Shown: positions 33,389 through 44,531 of the stretch, one piece after another
Position numbering within the stretch: the first letter of the stretch is position 1
Layout: every line of letters begins with the position of its first letter
NCBI GenBank assembly: GCA_947460615.1
Contig: CANHHG010000002.1
Span: 1-64,000, forward strand
Origin: Bacteroidota bacterium
GTDB lineage: Bacteria > Bacteroidota > Bacteroidia > Flavobacteriales > Flavobacteriaceae
Direction: 5' to 3'
DNA: 64,000 bases
Made by a program: the position numbers and the translations under genes
The notes under the pieces: model-generated
What the model was told of the DNA's origin: nothing
The model's input: only the letters and a program-made list of their open reading frames with translations
The model's database searches: none

Positions 33389-34399
33389 TTAAAATTCGTA
33401 CTGTACTGCAAAATTTGAATTTACAAATTTACCAAAAGCAAAGGTAGATTGTAAAAACACTTTATTAATTTTATACCTACAAGAAACTTCCCCTAAATAG
33501 TTGGTTTTAGTTTTGTAAATTTCTTTGATTTTTTCATTAAAAACAGACTGAAATGGAATTGCTTGTCCAGGAGGAACTTCTCCAATAAATTTATATTTTA
33601 TATCGCTTATATTGGCAATTATTCCAGCCATAATTTCAAACTTTTTAAATTCTTTTGATACATTATATTGAAACTGCCACGTATCCACCAGGCCGTTTAT
33701 TTCATCTATTCCTAGGTCAGGACCATTATTTGAAGCTGGTGTAATAAATCCAAAACTGATATTCTCATTTGAATAACATACCAAACCCGACATATTGATT
33801 TTATTTTTTATAAATGAATTGAAATATTGGTCGATATTGTGTTTTAATCCATAACCATAAACTTGGTAATTTCCACTTTTCAATTTAGTAACTGGAGAAT
33901 ATTTCAAAATTAATTCTGTTCCATACCAAATTGCAACGGATCCCGTAAAATGGGAATAGTAAACCTGCTCTGCGTTAACTCCTTGTGGGGTTTGAAAAAA
34001 CACTTGATCGTTACCAATATAACCATTCAAATTATACTGTTGATTCGTTCCTAATGCTGTTGGCACGGTAGCTGATGAAACTGGTGTCCAATTTGGTTCT
34101 GTGTAAATACTAAAAAAGGTAAAATCGGAATTTTTAATTTCGAATTCTCTATCTGCCTTTGGTACAAAAAATACGTTATTATTAAATCCTAAAGTTACCT
34201 CCCATAATTTTCGTTTTTTTGGAGAGGTTACCCAACCCGAAGATGCTTGATAAATTGCAGCATCTGAAACCGGTGTTATGTATTTATCGCAATAAAAAAT
34301 AGCATCATTTAATAAACGACCAAAAGTCTCTAATTCTTGAGGAGTTTGTGAAAACGAAATATTAGAAACTAATAAAAAAAGGAAAACTATTTTTTTCAT
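33389..34399 (-). CDS. outer-membrane barrel-like protein (resembles DUF6588)
   Basis: A 336-residue protein with a signal peptide (about 1-17, ending ISFSQ). The body has the alternating pattern of a beta-barrel and ends with a C-terminal aromatic residue (AVQYEF), usual for outer-membrane barrels. YGYGLKHNIDQYF and the VPKADREF region fit the DUF6588 family as I recall it. It lies between gyrB (3-base gap) and mdh, an arrangement I believe recurs in flavobacteria. No function is known. Family assignment is from memory. Confidence 0.6.
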   Translation of the reverse strand: MKKIVFLFLLVSNISFSQTPQELETFGRLLNDAIFYCDKYITPVSDAAIYQASSGWVTSPKKRKLWEVTLGFNNNVFFVPKADREFEIKNSDFTFFSIYTEPNWTPVSSATVPTALGTNQQYNLNGYIGNDQVFFQTPQGVNAEQVYYSHFTGSVAIWYGTELILKYSPVTKLKSGNYQVYGYGLKHNIDQYFNSFIKNKINMSGLVCYSNENISFGFITPASNNGPDLGIDEINGLVDTWQFQYNVSKEFKKFEIMAGIIANISDIKYKFIGEVPPGQAIPFQSVFNEKIKEIYKTKTNYLGEVSCRYKINKVFLQSTFAFGKFVNSNFAVQYEF

Positions 34400-34402
34400 T
34401 AA

Positions 34403-36403
<2,001 letters not shown>

Positions 36404-36484
36404 TTAATATTGTCTTAAATCGCTTGATTTGTAGCTTAAGTTATCAACATATATCGGTTAATTACTACTGTAATTTATACTAAT

Positions 36485-36512
36485 AAAAAACGCTTACTAA
36501 TAGTAAGCGTTT
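36485..36512 (-). terminator. terminator of asnB
   Basis: CGCTTACTA and TAGTAAGCG with flanking AAA/TTT form a strong hairpin, followed on the minus strand by a T run. It lies about 25 bases after the asnB stop. Confidence 0.85.
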
Positions 36513-36535
36513 AGAAACAAAATGCAATAAAAAAA

Positions 36536-38155
36536 CTAACTAAAAATTACATTTGTTTTAGCAATATCTGTATCTGCATTTACGTGTGCAGCATTCGCTC
36601 TTCCACTAGGATCTTGATTTTCCTGCCATTTCGGTATCCATTTTCTAACGGTTTCTGAAGCACTCGATTGCGGATAATATTTATAAAAAATAGTTCTGTA
36701 ATAATAGGCTTCTTTAGTAGTAGGCGTATTATAAGGAAATAATAAAGCCGCAGATTCCAATTCGATATCTGTAACTTTAGTCGAACAATATTCTATTAAC
36801 TGATCGATCCAATTGTAACCTACACCGTCCGAAAATTGCTCTTTTTGTCTCCACAAAACCTCATCAGGTAAATAAGGATTTTCTGGAGTATCGAAAGCTT
36901 TTCTAAGAATGTATTTTTCTTTACCGTCATAAGTTTTAGGTTGTTTTTCTTCAGCTTTGATAAGCATCGAATTAGCTAAAAAATCTTTATCCAAAAAAGG
37001 GACTCTCACTTCTAATCCATGTGCCATAGTAGATTTATCTGCTCTTAACAAATCCGCTGTAAATAATTTCTGAACTCTTTCTATGGTTTCTTTTTGGAAA
37101 TCTTCAGCCGTTGGAGCATTTCTAAAATACAAATAACCACCAAAAATTTCATCGGCTCCTTCACCTGATAAAACTACTTTTATTCCTAAATCAGTAATTG
37201 CTTTTGACAAGAAAAACATTGGGGTGCTTGCTCGAATTGAGGTCACATCATACGTTTCTAAATGCCAAACTAATTGATCTAGTATTTCAATTCCCTGCTC
37301 TATAGTAAAGTGAATTTCATGATGTTCGGTTCCTAAATAATCTGCCACTTTTTTAGCCGCTAAAGCATCAGGAGCATTGGCATCTAAACCAATTGAAAAA
37401 GAGTGTAATTTCTTACCGCTTTCCGCGAGTAATCTAGAAGCTATTGAAGAAGTTAAAGAGGAATCTAATCCTCCTGAAAGCAAAACACCAATTGGCACAT
37501 CACTCATTAATCTTTTTCGAGTTGCTTCCGTCAACGTTGTTCTAATTAATTCCAAATCCAACTCATGATCCGCTTTTAAGCAATCTTCATATTCAGGTTG
37601 GTAATATTTTACAAATCCAGTTGTGGGAGTGTAATAATGGCCTGGAGGAAATGTAGAAAATGTTTTACATTGATCGGCAATAGATTTCATTTCGGAGGAA
37701 AAGTAAGTCCGTCCTCTTTCATCCAATCCATAATATAAGGGCTTAACTCCCATTGGGTCTCGACCAGCAATATAATCATCCCCATCTACAATTACGAATG
37801 CCCAATCTCCATCTAAAATGTTGCAAAAATCATATCCAAATTCTTCATATAAATGCACAATAACTTCAGAATCAGATTTAGTTCTGAAAGTATGATGTTT
37901 TAATATTCCATCTCGTAATTGCTGGTGATTGTATATTTCTCCATTGTGCACCATCCAGGCTGAATTTGAGCCTTGTATGGGTTGCTTTCCAGAATGTAAA
38001 TCTATGATTGATAAACGCTCGTGACTTAAAATATGACCTTTTTCTGTAACATGTAGGTCACTTTCATCTGGACCACGATGCGACATTCTTTTAGAAAGCC
38101 ACTTTACTAACTCTTCGTCTTTTCCTTTTCCAATAATGGCTAAAATTCCACACAT
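36536..38155 (-). CDS. asnB: asparagine synthase (glutamine-hydrolysing)
   Basis: A 539-residue enzyme that makes asparagine from aspartate, ATP and glutamine. The start is the ATG at 38155, giving MCGILAIIG so that Cys2 becomes the N-terminal nucleophile; upstream in-frame codons are not used. The glutaminase domain carries MSHRGPDES and HNGEIYNH. The synthetase domain carries the pyrophosphate loop LLSGGLDSSL and SGEGADEIFGGY. The length matches AsnB of the E. coli type. It is monocistronic. Confidence 0.96.
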   Translation of the reverse strand: MCGILAIIGKGKDEELVKWLSKRMSHRGPDESDLHVTEKGHILSHERLSIIDLHSGKQPIQGSNSAWMVHNGEIYNHQQLRDGILKHHTFRTKSDSEVIVHLYEEFGYDFCNILDGDWAFVIVDGDDYIAGRDPMGVKPLYYGLDERGRTYFSSEMKSIADQCKTFSTFPPGHYYTPTTGFVKYYQPEYEDCLKADHELDLELIRTTLTEATRKRLMSDVPIGVLLSGGLDSSLTSSIASRLLAESGKKLHSFSIGLDANAPDALAAKKVADYLGTEHHEIHFTIEQGIEILDQLVWHLETYDVTSIRASTPMFFLSKAITDLGIKVVLSGEGADEIFGGYLYFRNAPTAEDFQKETIERVQKLFTADLLRADKSTMAHGLEVRVPFLDKDFLANSMLIKAEEKQPKTYDGKEKYILRKAFDTPENPYLPDEVLWRQKEQFSDGVGYNWIDQLIEYCSTKVTDIELESAALLFPYNTPTTKEAYYYRTIFYKYYPQSSASETVRKWIPKWQENQDPSGRANAAHVNADTDIAKTNVIFS

Positions 38156-38317
38156 AATAGTATTTTTTCTTCTGCAAAAATGGCTATTATGATTTATATT
38201 TAAAATCAAATTAAAATATTTAGTTATAATTATAAACAAAAAAGTTTAATTTAATATAAATACGAAAGTAAAAAAGGTTTTTATTATACGTGAAGTTTTA
38301 AATCGTAATAAATGAAA

Positions 38318-38767
38318 TCACGAAATACTATCGATTTGATATTTGGTTCCGTTAATTTCGAACTCAAATCCTACTTTATTTCCCATTAATTTTTCTCCAA
38401 GCGGAGATTGTGGTGAAAGTGCTATTATATTAACTTGATCGATCACAATTTTAGGTAGAGCCAAACTTAAATACAAATAAATCCCGTTGGCTTGAACCAA
38501 ACTTCCTAAGGAAATTGTAGTGTGCAGCAAACTTGAATCTATTTTTTCTAATATCCCTTTTTGATCTAGGACTTCTTTGAGTTTATAATTGAGTTTTTCC
38601 TGTTCCAAATGCATCATCGACAAAGCAGTTTCGTGTTTGTCCCCAGCCGATCCTTTCGCATCATTCTTTGAATCTTCAGTCAATGCTGATATCATATCTC
38701 TAAAAATATCAATTTTATCTTGAACCTGTCGGGAATAATACTGGTGGATTTTTTGTTTTAAAGTCAT
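38318..38767 (-). CDS. Gre-factor-like protein
   Basis: A 149-residue protein with two parts: a charged, coiled-coil-like N-terminal half (residues 1-80, with AKGSAGDKHETALSMM) and a C-terminal half with LSPQSPLGEKLMGNKVGFEFEINGTKYQI (residues 117-145), which matches the C-terminal FKBP-like domain of GreA/GreB (SPxSPLGxxLxGxxVGd). As I recall, flavobacterial relatives are often labelled 3-oxoacyl-ACP synthase, but no ketosynthase motif is present. A role at RNA polymerase is inferred from the fold. A TATCTTTG box lies 30 bases upstream. Confidence 0.7.
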   Translation of the reverse strand: MTLKQKIHQYYSRQVQDKIDIFRDMISALTEDSKNDAKGSAGDKHETALSMMHLEQEKLNYKLKEVLDQKGILEKIDSSLLHTTISLGSLVQANGIYLYLSLALPKIVIDQVNIIALSPQSPLGEKLMGNKVGFEFEINGTKYQIDSIS

Positions 38768-38796
38768 TTAATATGAGGTACGTAGATTTTGAAATG

Positions 38797-38804
38797 CAAA
38801 GATA
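38797..38804 (-). promoter_or_regulatory. -7 box of the Gre-like gene
   Basis: TATCTTTG on the minus strand, 29 bases before the ATG. No TTG at normal spacing. Confidence 0.4.
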
Positions 38805-38915
38805 CGAAGGTAAATACTCTTTGAAGATATAACGTTATAAACAATTTAGGAATTACTTTAACACCATTTCACATCAACTATGCCCGCTTTAAACTTTCTT
38901 CGCTTTTGAACTTTA

Positions 38916-40661
38916 TTAAAAATCAAATTTATAGCTTGCTCCTAACAACACTTGAAGTCCTTGAACTGGGTAATTCATCCATTTTTGGTAAGATTGATTG
39001 GCGATATTATTGAATTTTAAAAATCCTGTTAATCGTTCGCTGTGCTGGTAGCCAACATTAAAATTAGCATCAAAATAACTCTTTAAATTCGTTATTTCAG
39101 GATAATATGCCGGAGGAAAAATAGTAATCATGCTTTGAATGTAAACAATGTCTTTTCTTTCCCCAACATAGAACACATTGGCACCAGCAAACCATTTTTT
39201 AGTAATATTTACATTAAGAGTAGCCCCTAATTTTAAAGTTGGTAAATTCCAAGCTTCCTCTTGAAAGGTGGAGAAAAATCGACTGTAAGAACCATTTAAA
39301 CCAATGGTTGCATTTTTAGAAAAATCGGCTTTCAATTCTCCAAACAAATTCATGGTTCTAATGTCATCATACACTACACCAAAAGAATTTCCAAATTGGT
39401 AGCTCTCCGAATTTGTTGCAAACATATTGAATTCATTGCTCACAAATAGCGGCTTGTTTTTTTCATTTTGCACTGCTCCGCGAAGGTTATAGCTAAGATT
39501 ATTAGATAATTTACCTTTAAATCCCGCAAATAAATTAAATTGTTTGTCTGTAGGAGCAATTACTAATGTAGGCGAAACAAAAGGATTTTCATTTGAGAAA
39601 TCACGATAAGAATTTTGATTTAAACTACCTTCAACTCCGGTGTAAAAAATCATTAAATCACCAACAAGTTTTATAGAGGCATTCACTTGCGGATATACAA
39701 ATATTTTACTGCTACTATTTTGATTGTCGGCACTATAAAATACTGAAGCTCCAATGTTTAAAGCCCAATCATTTTTATTTACAACGATACTTGGATGAAT
39801 TCCAAAATTGGCGAAACCATATTTTATCGTATTGGTTCCGAAGAAGTTTTTCTCAAAATTTCCACCTAAATAATCAACAATAAAATTCGTTTTTATCTTT
39901 TCATTAAAGAGTCCGAATTCAAATGATGGTTTTACAAAAATTCTATTTTCAATTGATCCATTAGTATCCCAAAAACGATTGTATTTAAAACTAGCTTCTT
40001 TAAAAAAGCTGTCACTTAAACTTAAATTTGTTCCAAGATAAAAATTATTAAAGGTATGTTTAGGGTTGATTCTATCAATTGTTGTCTGAGTAAAATTTTC
40101 TGGGATACCATACCAATTATAGATTTGATTTTGATACCCTAAATCCGAAATCCAAGTCAAATTTTGAAGTTGGTTACCGTAGGTTAAATCCAAAGAAGTA
40201 GTATAAAAATCATTATTCAATGCAACGTCTTTTATACCACCTTGAGACGAAAGATGTCTAAACATGCCCCCTACATACTCGTGATCGCTGATATTCTCAG
40301 TTACAAAAAGTTCAGCGTTTAAAGTAGTATAATTACCTAAGCCTAAATTGACGAAATTTTTATATAATTTCTCAGCTTGTGATTTATCAACATTAGCAGC
40401 GCGCCCCTTTAAAGGAACAAAAGTAGAAGCTACGGGAAAGGAAAAAAAATTATATTTAATAGCCTCTTTTTTAGAATTATCAGCATCTTCAAGAGAAGGT
40501 ATTTCCTTTACTTTAAATGCGTCAGAAATTGTTGGAGTGTATGGTTTTACTACGTTTACTACTTCAGTTCCTATATTCTCGTCTTTCTTTTGAGCATAAG
40601 AAAGATGGCAAGTAAGAAGAACTAAAACTAATCCTTTAGTATTTTGAAATATCTTTGTCAT
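38916..40661 (-). CDS. outer-membrane beta-barrel protein, TonB-receptor-like without plug
   Basis: A 581-residue protein with a signal peptide (about 1-23, ending LSYAQ). A short periplasmic segment (VNVVKPYTPTISDAFKVKEIP) precedes about 480 residues of alternating strand pattern ending in a terminal Phe (GASYKFDF), typical of outer-membrane barrels. No plug domain or TonB box is evident, so it is not a normal TonB-dependent receptor though it resembles their barrels. It is co-transcribed with the large TPR gene (12-base gap), and the two probably work together. The substrate is unknown. Confidence 0.75.
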   Translation of the reverse strand: MTKIFQNTKGLVLVLLTCHLSYAQKKDENIGTEVVNVVKPYTPTISDAFKVKEIPSLEDADNSKKEAIKYNFFSFPVASTFVPLKGRAANVDKSQAEKLYKNFVNLGLGNYTTLNAELFVTENISDHEYVGGMFRHLSSQGGIKDVALNNDFYTTSLDLTYGNQLQNLTWISDLGYQNQIYNWYGIPENFTQTTIDRINPKHTFNNFYLGTNLSLSDSFFKEASFKYNRFWDTNGSIENRIFVKPSFEFGLFNEKIKTNFIVDYLGGNFEKNFFGTNTIKYGFANFGIHPSIVVNKNDWALNIGASVFYSADNQNSSSKIFVYPQVNASIKLVGDLMIFYTGVEGSLNQNSYRDFSNENPFVSPTLVIAPTDKQFNLFAGFKGKLSNNLSYNLRGAVQNEKNKPLFVSNEFNMFATNSESYQFGNSFGVVYDDIRTMNLFGELKADFSKNATIGLNGSYSRFFSTFQEEAWNLPTLKLGATLNVNITKKWFAGANVFYVGERKDIVYIQSMITIFPPAYYPEITNLKSYFDANFNVGYQHSERLTGFLKFNNIANQSYQKWMNYPVQGLQVLLGASYKFDF

Positions 40662-40673
40662 TTGTTTTTTTAT

Positions 40674-43600
40674 TTAATTTGTAACCGATGAATTTGTCTT
40701 AGCCTCCTCGGTTTTAATACTATCCAATTCCTTTTGAGCTTCTTCAACAACATCGGGAAATGAAGTAAAATTCTTGATCACACTATCCAAAATATAGGTA
40801 GCTTGAAAGCTATCTTTCAATCCGTAGAAATTTTTAGCCATTACCACCAAGCCTTTTGCCCCAAAATATTTATAACCAGAATAATCTTTAGTTAATTTTT
40901 GAACTACCGTATTTGAATCCTCAAATTTCCCGTCGGAATTCTTAAAATAAGCATCATAATACAACGCTTCGGCGGCAAACTCTCCTTTTGCGATAGCCAA
41001 TAACTTTATGTAGGCTTGACGTGCCTTGGTCAAATCACCAGAATAAAAAGCTGCTCTAGCAATAATTATTTGAGCATCGCTTTTTACTTTATCATCTGTT
41101 TTTGTGTTACTTAATACTTTTTCAGCATACAAAACGGAATTTACATAATCCTTTTGTTCATAATACGTTTTCATTAAATTTGCCTGAGCAAATGTTATAT
41201 TCTGAGGAAAATCTGCTTCCGTTTCTAATCGTATTAATATAGGAACTAACTTAGTATTATCATTTGATTTAATGAAAATCTCCGCCAACCTTGCCAAGGC
41301 TTGTTCTGTAAATTCATTTCTCGATTTTGAAATTACATACTCGTAATTCGCAACAGCACTGGATTCTAATCCATCGGCATAATAGGATTGTGCTAAATAG
41401 AAATTAGCATTTAATGCATGGTTTCCATTAGGAAATTTAGAAATATAACTACTAAAACCAGAAATTGCTTGTTTGGTATTGTTTTGCAAAAATTGTTTCT
41501 CAGCAGCTTCAAATGTGTCGTTATCTAATTCCGCATCGGTCACCGAAACAAAATCTAAGGTTCTAACCCAAGTAGCATATTCATCGACTTTTCCATTATC
41601 TACATAAATTATTCTAGCGGTAGAAACTGCTTCTAATGCTTCGGGCGATTTAGGATACTCCGCAGCAACTTTTTTAAATTTTGCAATTGCTAATTCGTCT
41701 TTTTCAGTGTTATAATAAATCAATCCTTGACGCAAAATCGATTTAGAAGCATAGGAACCTTTTTTAAATTCATTAAGTAGTTGCTCATAGGTTTTAATTG
41801 CTAAATCAAAATTTTTCTCCGCAACATAAGTATTCCCTAGTTCAAATAACGCATCATCACGGTATTGGGATTTTAAATAGGTTGCAATTAACTTTGTCAA
41901 ATCTTCAATTTTCTTATCATTTTTAGATACAAAACCATAGCTGATTCCTTTTTGAAATGCCGCATAATCGGCATCGATACTTTTCAAATCAATGGCCTTA
42001 TTGTAAGCATCCATTGCGGGCCAGTATTTTGCAGTTACAAATCGACTATCACCCAAACGTAAATAAGAATCATTAAGACGTATTTTATCGTCTTTAACTA
42101 CTTCAATATGTTCTTGAAAAAAATCTCCAGCTTGATCATAGTCTTTGATTTTAAAATAGGCATAAGCAATGTTATAATTTATGTTTTTAAATTCTGAAGT
42201 ATTTTTCGATTCAGGAAACGCCATAAATTGTTTGAAACTTATCAATGATTCATTGAAATTATCTAGCACAAATTCTGTTTCCCCTTTCCAAAAAGTAGCG
42301 CGAGAAGTAAATTTAGCCTCTTGCTGCTCACCGATTGATTTCTTGAACATCGATAATGCTTCTTGGTAATTTCCGTCTGTAAATAATTCTAAACCTCTGT
42401 AAAATGTTACTTTTTGATACGCTTGTTTATTCGCAAAACTCTTATTCTTTTCTAATATTTCCAACGCACCTTTGTAGTTTTTTGAAGTGATAAATGAATT
42501 GATTAAAAGTGTTTCAACATCTGTTTTGCTAGGAGAATTTGGATATTTATTTAAAAACGAAGTCAAAACATCAGGAACACTCTGATAAGAATTTCCAATA
42601 TCATAACTCAATTTCGCATAATTAAGAAACGCATCTTCTTGAATTTTTATATCCAAAACCATTTCTGAAGAATTTTTAAATGCATTCAAAGCTTGTTGCT
42701 TCCTATTGGTTTTTAAATAACTTTGACCTAAATGATAATAGGCATTTTGGGCAACAATATCATTCCCATCAATTATTTTATTAAATTGAGTAATTGCATT
42801 TTCAAAATCATTTTGCTGATAATAGGCAAATCCTAATTGGTAATAATCAGTATTGTTCCACTTTCCTTTTTTACCTTTATACATATTTAAAAAGGGAATG
42901 GCTTTGTCAAATTGGTTTAAATTAAAATAGCTTTCTCCAATAATTTTATTCAATTCTGATTTTTCTATTGCATTTGATTTTGATAATGCTACTGAACCAA
43001 GATCAATAGCATTTTGAAAATTTCCAGATTTAAAACTCATGTCTGCCTGAAAGTAAGACAACTTTTCTTTGTATTTTTCCTCCCCCGCTACTTGATCGAA
43101 ATACCGATTCGCATTTTTATAATCATCTCCTTCATAGGCCATAAATCCTAAATAATATTTAGCTTGAGCTCCATATAGTTTTGAATTTTGTACTTTACTA
43201 AAATAAGTAGTAGCCTGTGATTTATTTTTGGCTGCGAAAAAAGCATATCCTTTTTGAAAATTAAATTGATCAATATCATCACTACTTAATGTGCTTTCAT
43301 CTATTTTTTCGAACCATTTTAAGGATAAGGTAAAACTTCCTTGGTCAAAATAATATTTCGCAATTTCTATATAAGCAATATTTAGTTTTGTACTTGTAGG
43401 ATGGTCAAAAATAAAATTCTCCATTAACACATCTGAATTCGATTGATTCAGTTTTATTGCACACATTGCATTGTAAAAGGCACAATCCGATTGCACTTCT
43501 TGTTCGTGATTTTCCCATTTTACTTTTTCAAAAATGATTTGAGCAGATAAATATTGTTTGTTGTTAAAGAGGAATATCCCCTTATTAAAAGCTTCTAAAT

Positions 43601-43688
43601 CATTATTGTATAACTCCGATTTTTGGGCAGAAACTGAAGTAATTATCATTAAAACCAAAAATATAAGGAAACGGGGTGAATTTTTCAT
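40674..43688 (-). CDS. large tetratricopeptide repeat protein
   Basis: A 1004-residue exported protein with a signal peptide (1-23, ending TSVSAQ). The rest is tandem TPR-like repeats (for example YYQLGFAYYQQNDFENAITQ, YYHLGQSYLKTNRKQQALNAF and DALFELGNTYVAEKNFDLAI), more than 20 copies by eye. The start is the ATG at 43688; a TTG eight codons upstream is the end of the -7 promoter box. It probably acts in the periplasm as a scaffold with the outer-membrane barrel encoded next. It differs from the lipoprotein SprE, lacking a lipobox. Confidence 0.85.
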   Translation of the reverse strand: MKNSPRFLIFLVLMIITSVSAQKSELYNNDLEAFNKGIFLFNNKQYLSAQIIFEKVKWENHEQEVQSDCAFYNAMCAIKLNQSNSDVLMENFIFDHPTSTKLNIAYIEIAKYYFDQGSFTLSLKWFEKIDESTLSSDDIDQFNFQKGYAFFAAKNKSQATTYFSKVQNSKLYGAQAKYYLGFMAYEGDDYKNANRYFDQVAGEEKYKEKLSYFQADMSFKSGNFQNAIDLGSVALSKSNAIEKSELNKIIGESYFNLNQFDKAIPFLNMYKGKKGKWNNTDYYQLGFAYYQQNDFENAITQFNKIIDGNDIVAQNAYYHLGQSYLKTNRKQQALNAFKNSSEMVLDIKIQEDAFLNYAKLSYDIGNSYQSVPDVLTSFLNKYPNSPSKTDVETLLINSFITSKNYKGALEILEKNKSFANKQAYQKVTFYRGLELFTDGNYQEALSMFKKSIGEQQEAKFTSRATFWKGETEFVLDNFNESLISFKQFMAFPESKNTSEFKNINYNIAYAYFKIKDYDQAGDFFQEHIEVVKDDKIRLNDSYLRLGDSRFVTAKYWPAMDAYNKAIDLKSIDADYAAFQKGISYGFVSKNDKKIEDLTKLIATYLKSQYRDDALFELGNTYVAEKNFDLAIKTYEQLLNEFKKGSYASKSILRQGLIYYNTEKDELAIAKFKKVAAEYPKSPEALEAVSTARIIYVDNGKVDEYATWVRTLDFVSVTDAELDNDTFEAAEKQFLQNNTKQAISGFSSYISKFPNGNHALNANFYLAQSYYADGLESSAVANYEYVISKSRNEFTEQALARLAEIFIKSNDNTKLVPILIRLETEADFPQNITFAQANLMKTYYEQKDYVNSVLYAEKVLSNTKTDDKVKSDAQIIIARAAFYSGDLTKARQAYIKLLAIAKGEFAAEALYYDAYFKNSDGKFEDSNTVVQKLTKDYSGYKYFGAKGLVVMAKNFYGLKDSFQATYILDSVIKNFTSFPDVVEEAQKELDSIKTEEAKTNSSVTN

Positions 43689-43709
43689 AATGGTATAAAT
43701 TATTACTAT

Positions 43710-43717
43710 CAAATATA
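43710..43717 (-). promoter_or_regulatory. -7 box of the TPR/barrel operon
   Basis: TATATTTG on the minus strand, 21 bases before the TPR gene's ATG. The box contains the TTG that would otherwise look like an upstream start codon. Confidence 0.55.
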
Positions 43718-43797
43718 TCGAAATCTATTCCCTATAACGAACTTAATCTCATTATTATTATGAACATATTTTTAAACAATAAATAAGAAAATTGAAA

Positions 43798-43827
43798 TTG
43801 GTATTTCACTAAAACTTATTACTTTTA
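43798..43827 (+). promoter_or_regulatory. probable promoter of ftsE
   Basis: TTG (43798-43800), 19-base spacer, TACTTTTA (43820-43827), one mismatch from TAnnTTTG, ending 20 bases before the ATG. Confidence 0.45.
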
Positions 43828-43847
43828 CAAATTAAACAATTAATCCT

Positions 43848-44531
43848 ATGTCACAACCTATTTTATTTTTAAGAAACGTTTCCATATATCAAGAACAAAA
43901 AGTGATTTTATCCAATGTTAATTTGGAAGTAAATCAAGGTGAGTTCATTTATTTAATTGGAAAAACAGGATCTGGAAAGAGTAGTTTTATGAAAACATTA
44001 TATGCTGATTTACCTTTAACTGAAGGTCAATCGAATATTGTTGATTTTGATTTAGCAACTTTAAAAGAAGATGATATTCCATTTTTAAGAAGAAAATTAG
44101 GGATTGTTTTTCAAGATTTCAAACTTTTACCAGACAGATCTATTAACGAAAATATGATTTTTGTTTTAAAAGCAACTGGTTGGGTTGATCAAAATGATAT
44201 GCAAAATAAAATTGATGAAGTTCTTGACAAAGTAGATATGAAGTCATTTGCTGCTAAAATGCCTCATCAACTTTCTGGTGGAGAACAGCAACGCGTTGCA
44301 ATTGCGAGAGCTTTACTTAATGATCCAGAACTAATATTAGCAGATGAACCAACTGGGAATCTTGATCCACAAACTAGTATTGAAGTTATGGAAGTTTTAA
44401 GAAAAATAAATGCTTCAGGAAAAACAGTGATTATGGCGACACATGATTATGCCCTTTTGATGAAATATCCATCAAAAACTTTAAAATGTGAAGACAGTAA
44501 TATTTTTGAGGTAGTTCAAAAAATAGCTTAA
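43848..44531 (+). CDS. ftsE: cell-division ATP-binding protein FtsE
   Basis: A 227-residue ABC ATPase: Walker A GKTGSGKS, Q-loop VFQDFKLLPDRS, signature LSGGEQQR, Walker B LILADEPTGNLDP, switch His in MATHDY. The DFKLLPDRSINEN stretch and size are typical of FtsE, which with FtsX controls peptidoglycan hydrolases at the division site. FtsX is not adjacent here. The stop overlaps the start of a glycosyltransferase gene by one base (TAATG), so the two are co-translated. LolD-like relatives are the alternative but fit less well. Confidence 0.9.
   Translation: MSQPILFLRNVSIYQEQKVILSNVNLEVNQGEFIYLIGKTGSGKSSFMKTLYADLPLTEGQSNIVDFDLATLKEDDIPFLRRKLGIVFQDFKLLPDRSINENMIFVLKATGWVDQNDMQNKIDEVLDKVDMKSFAAKMPHQLSGGEQQRVAIARALLNDPELILADEPTGNLDPQTSIEVMEVLRKINASGKTVIMATHDYALLMKYPSKTLKCEDSNIFEVVQKIA

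Noticed and set aside
33370-33411. Upstream TTG start for mdh
   Set aside because: It lies inside the previous gene; MKVTIVGAG is the normal start.
38156-38239. 28-residue N-terminal extension of AsnB
   Set aside because: AsnB needs Cys as residue 2 after the initiator Met, so the start must be 38155.
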